64,000 nt of DNA. Origin: Laccaria trichodermophora. Taxonomy: Eukaryota; Basidiomycota; Agaricomycetes; Agaricales; Hydnangiaceae. Positions 60,595 to 64,000 of this stretch are shown here, one piece after another. The translations under genes and the position numbers were made by a program. Position 1 is the stretch's first letter. Each line of letters opens with the position of its first letter. The stretch is from NCBI GenBank assembly GCA_018417955.1, contig JACTVC010000006.1, positions 558,001 to 622,000 on the forward strand. The letters are read 5' to 3'. The notes under the pieces were generated by a model. That model was not told the origin of the DNA and ran no database searches. It saw only the letters and a program-made list of their open reading frames with translations.

Positions 60595-60801
60595 AATAAG
60601 TCCATGGGAATTCCACACAGATTCCATAGGAATTCCATTCAGATTCCATAAGGAATTTCCCTAGAATTTCCATGGAATTTCCATGGAATTCCACTGTGAA
60701 TCCACAAGAATTGTATATTCCTGCCATTCCTGTGGATTCCAAGTGGAATTCCGACATTCCATGGGAATCTGGCAGAACTCATGGAGGAGGGTAAAGTACT
60801 G
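60595..60801. mobile_element. TIR element E, one end only
   Basis: The right end GGAGGAGGGTAAAGTACTG (to 60801) matches the CAGTACTTTACC(C/A)TCC end of elements C and D. The preceding 190 bases are packed with GGAATTCCA, AGATTCCATAG and CATGGAATT words, the kind of private subterminal repeat seen in the family. No GAGGTC end or TSD was found to the left, so the copy is truncated or a solitary end. Confidence 0.6.
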
Positions 60802-61088
60802 AAAAAGTGCTATGCTAAATCATAATGAAGTCCTACCAGTTGCCATAGGAGTAATTACTGCCTTCCTACTTACCCAAAAAAGATACACCCTCTCCCTCAG
60901 ATTTCACATTGCGATTATTCCAAGGCGACTGGTTTTGAGTCTAATTGTGGAGTGGATGATGGAAAAACTAGACACTATGGAAATTGAGGACAACGGTGCA
61001 CAGCCCTAAACAAAGCTAGCACAAACAATGTTGTCTCCAACGAGTTGCAACCACTTCTAGATAACCTCGTTCTCTCGCAGCACGCCAT
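60802..61088. other. Spacer before the CRN-like gene
   Basis: Contains a 65-codon open frame that is not recognised. It may include the promoter of the CRN-like gene; no specific element is called. Confidence 0.3.
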
Positions 61089-63203
61089 ATGAAGAAGGTT
61101 GGTACCAAGGTCAGTACCTTTGGCAGGAGCTTTGGTCAGTCAGGAAAACACAGTACAGAATCGGTGGGGATAACACCACCTCCAGGGCCACTATCCATGT
61201 CTCCTGACCAGGACCCCAACACACCATCCTCCGACTCCACACCAAGCAGAGCACCTCTTCCCTTGCCCACATCTCATCCGGTGGAGGACACTATGGACCT
61301 CGGTGATGACGATCTTCTGCTACAGTGCGTCATCAAAGGTGAATCCAAGGTGTTTCTAGTGAACGTCAAAGATTCATTGTGGCACAAACCGAGATTCAAA
61401 GTTGCCCATCTAAAGGAGAAAATACATGAGGAGCAACATATGGGTTCATTTGCCGATGCCCTAATAATCTGGAAGGTGGGTGACACCGAAGATTCGCGAC
61501 GTCAGACAATATGGCTTACTTGCTGTCGTCCCAGCCCAAGGAAGGAAATTCTATCAATACGAAACCGAAACAGACGCTGCCCGAATGTGTCGCGTCTGCT
61601 AGGAATTCTGGGGAAGAACTCGCCCTATGGACAGCGTCTTAACCGTCTTCCCAGACCAACCTTCCCTCCATCATATTCATATTATTGTACGGAAACTGGA
61701 TGCTGGTGAGTGGCGGTCCCTTGCTATAGCCGGATATCGCTGTTAGGGTCGTGTGTCAAATTTCCCTTCCAATTTCCCTTGTTGTTGTGCACTTCATGTA
61801 CTTGGCCCACCGCAAAACAAAACTTGTGTCGCTCGCCACTTTCTGGATGTTCTTGTCGTGCACGTTGTCCCATTCTGTGTTTTATTCTTCTCTTTCCCTA
61901 CCCCTCTGGGGATTGTTTATCTTTTCCTCTCTTCTCTACATCGCCCCTTTGGCCGCCCGTCTTTTCTACTCACAATACATCATCATCTTCTCCATTCTCC
62001 CTGTTGCTTGCCATCACACATTCATCTCTGCGTCTTGGCTTACATCGATCACCCCTTGGAACCATCTCTTCCTTTGTGCATTCCCTCATTGTCTTGCCAT
62101 CTCTCTATGATCCATCCACCTACCACTGATCCCTTCTCCACATTTGCAAATTTGCAATGTTCCTCCCTGATCGTCCGATGCCATGCTTTCTTCATTCATC
62201 TTTCCTCCTTCCCACCTCCCTCCTCACATATGTCAAATGGGTCTCGTTGCCGGTCTGGGTTGATTACTCACTATGCCAAATTACAATGTCCTCTCATTTC
62301 CATGTCTCACCATCACTCTCCCTGGTTTTATGCTTCTCATTCCGACTTTCAAACCAATCAGAATCAGACCGTCAGAAGCGAAAGGCAGGTGCCGTGCTTG
62401 AACTTGATGATTTCGAGCAAGCGAAGAGGGCGAAACTGATCACCATGGCCCCTTCTGATGTGTGAAAAACCCTCTTTTATGAGGATCTGCAGAGAAATGC
62501 CTCTCAAATGATCCTCGACAACTGTCCATTAGCAGATTCAAATGTACCGCCTGCACCACTGCTCTATTCTGGCTTTGGCCACTTCCTTGATATATACAAC
62601 AGACGCAAGGATGTTCCTTCTCTGTCGAAGATAGATTTCCCTGCTCTTGAGGCTGCCATTGATGACTTTGCTGACAAGATGGCCAAGTTCTTTGTAAGCA
62701 AAGATGTTCGACAAGACGAAGGGCTTCCCCTGCTGAATGCGATTTTCTCATGCCACAAAGAGAATGTGCCTGTATTCATGCCACTTCATGCAGAGTCATT
62801 CTGCAGCCTTAGGGTGGACAGACATAACATTGCGGCTCACCGATCTGCTGGAACGATTACCGAATTCAAGAATAAAATTACCGGAATCACTTCAATTCCA
62901 CATATTGAAGCCACTGCCTACTTCGCCCAGCTCAATATTGCATCCGCGCACAGACCCCAATTCATTGGTTGATGGAGGGTGCCTTGCCTCAGCATCACTG
63001 TCATTGGTGAGTGCAGAACTCCAACGGTTGCCTAACATTATTGCTGAGAACCATGTCTTCCAGGCGACCAAGTGACTTTCTATGCAATCATTCTTCTTGG
63101 CCACCAATATCGGCTCATCAGTCTCACCCCCACCCTGTCATGTCTTCATTCGGCGTCGGACTTGACTGACCACACCAGCCTCTACCGGACCTGTACCAAC
63201 TGA
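61089..63203 (+). pseudogene. Crinkler (CRN)-type gene, decayed: ubiquitin-like header plus REase-like domain
   Basis: Exon 1 (61089-61475) has a disordered S/T/P-rich start, then LLLQCVIKGESKVFLVNV and HLKEKIHEEQ, ending in LIIWK, the ubiquitin-like CRN header. A 59-bp intron (61476-61534) joins WK to PKEGNSINTKPK. A one-base frameshift near 61625 precedes VLTVFPDQPSLHHIHIIV, the usual header end. A long gap (61706-62367), possibly one intron, leads to RQKRKAGAVLELDDF. The second domain has LLYSGFGHFLDIYNRR, ITEFKNKITGI (E-x-K, a PD-(D/E)XK-like core) and, after intron 63007-63063, DQVTFYAIILLGHQYRLISL. TGA stops at 62463 and 62970 break it. CRN proteins combine such headers with nuclease or kinase domains; this copy is not functional. 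Confidence 0.6.
61706..62367. other. Long gap in the CRN-like gene, intron or insertion
   Basis: Starts with GTGAGT and ends in CAG, and the flanking codon phases fit (G joins AC). At about 660 bp it is far longer than the 47-61 bp introns elsewhere in this window. It is pyrimidine-rich with no clear TIR or LTR. Confidence 0.35.
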
Positions 63204-63423
63204 CCCTTCCACAGGAAAAGAAGACTGGATTGCCTCAAGTTCTTCATCAAGATACTCTTTGTGCTGTTTACTGTTCCTGTCATGTTCTTCGATCTGTTGG
63301 AGATGACAGGGGTCAACAAGGAGACTTTGGATGTTTTCCAAGTGTATCTGGAAAGCTCAGCCCATGCATAACCTTAAAAGTGCATATCCATATACATGGA
63401 CATTGTGCACATTCTTGTTGAAA
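63204..63423. other. Spacer between the CRN-like and TET/JBP-like sequences
   Basis: A short minus-strand open frame (63138-63341) with an acidic, Gln-rich helix is present but not recognised. The region may hold upstream exons of the following gene. Confidence 0.3.
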
Positions 63424-63951
63424 ATGACATGGCGACCAGAATCCCTTCCACTGCACACATCAGCTGATATTCAGGAACCTGCCAATTCAAGTTACCTCAA
63501 AGATGACCTATTGGCCAATGCAATTGTTGGTGCAATCTATGCCATCATACAACCCAATCTTTTTGAGTCCAGTTTAGCCACCTTCGAGAAGCTTGCTGAT
63601 CATGCCGAGGCATTGAACAATCCTGTCAATATTGCTCTTTGTGTTTGGGCCACTCCTTTCACTGGTCTTTTAGTCATCCTGAACCGAGAGACGATTGATC
63701 ACCGAGATCTAAAGGGGTATAGGGAGTCTTTTGACTTGTTGCTCACCATCGGAAACTACACAGGAGGCCAGTGTCACTTACCTGGGCTTGGGTTTACAGT
63801 GGCGATTAAAAGTATTGCACACAGTAGTACAATAAATACCAATCCTTTGGGCAATTTCCACATTGCCCAGGGAGAGCTTCTTGAAGTCAACAACTCAAGC
63901 AACTTTGGTGGGGGATGTGTATACCATAGCTGTAGTAAGGGTGTGCAATGA
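63424..63951 (+). pseudogene. TET/JBP-like 2-oxoglutarate dioxygenase, partial
   Basis: A 175-codon frame. The segment FTGLLVILNRETIDHRDLKG, then ESFDLLLTIGNYTGGQCHLP, GLGFTVAIKSIAHSS matches the remembered core of basidiomycete TET/JBP-family proteins (NR-T--HRD--G----DLL---G-Y----L-LP-LG, then a GT-VA---G---H motif). The iron-binding HxD is present as HRD, and a later His in IAHSS could be the third ligand, but the usual GTVVA-G block is degraded. The usual C-terminal basic/aromatic end is not seen. The enzyme family oxidises 5-methylcytosine or thymine in DNA. N-terminal exons are not identified. Probably a broken or incomplete copy. Confidence 0.55.
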
Positions 63952-64000
63952 TTTTTTGATGGATCAGTTGCTTCAACCTTGTATAAATAATCAGGAAGTG

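Overview
The window reads as nuclear DNA of a filamentous basidiomycete (mushroom-type) fungus. The evidence is a histone H4 gene with three introns of about 55-61 bp, chromodomain Ty3/Gypsy elements, a KDZ-type transposase fragment, a Crinkler (CRN)-type pseudogene and a TET/JBP-like oxygenase fragment. The only clearly intact host gene is histone H4 (498-982). Nearly everything else is mobile DNA, much of it nested.

Layout. 1-4517: histone H4, then 3.5 kb with no recognisable gene. 4518-5206: 3' part of a minus-strand gene cut by an LTR. 5207-18194: Gypsy-1 (plus strand, gag-pol with chromodomain, plus an unusual third ORF ending at the 3' LTR), carrying a TIR element (A1). 18195-20397: a second, inverted copy of that element (A2), itself split by a solo LTR. 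20398-20903: KDZ transposase C-terminal fragment. 21431-59443: Gypsy-2 (minus strand), broken by Gypsy-3 (23503-41080), TIR element C (41232-42855), fold-back element FB2 (43645-55461) and a solo LTR (57547-58155). Gypsy-3 carries FB1, TIR element B and a MITE. FB2 carries TIR element D and fold-back FB3. 59444-60801: diverged LTR-like sequence and a TIR-element end. 61089-63951: CRN-like pseudogene and TET/JBP-like fragment.

Most insertions are proven here by target-site duplications (TSDs) and by restored reading frames. Three points stand out. (1) By hand count, almost every premature stop in the three Gypsy elements and the CRN gene is TGA, and where sister elements align the stop replaces arginine. 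This is the trace expected of CGA to TGA decay at methylated CpG. (2) Five elements with 8-bp TSDs share one modular plan (GAGGTC/CAGTAC ends, private subterminal repeats, an internal ACGTGGC hairpin, a polypyrimidine block and an AT-rich block) although their sequences have turned over. (3) The FB family consists of huge palindromes with 7-bp TSDs. Coordinates were counted by hand and alignments made by eye.
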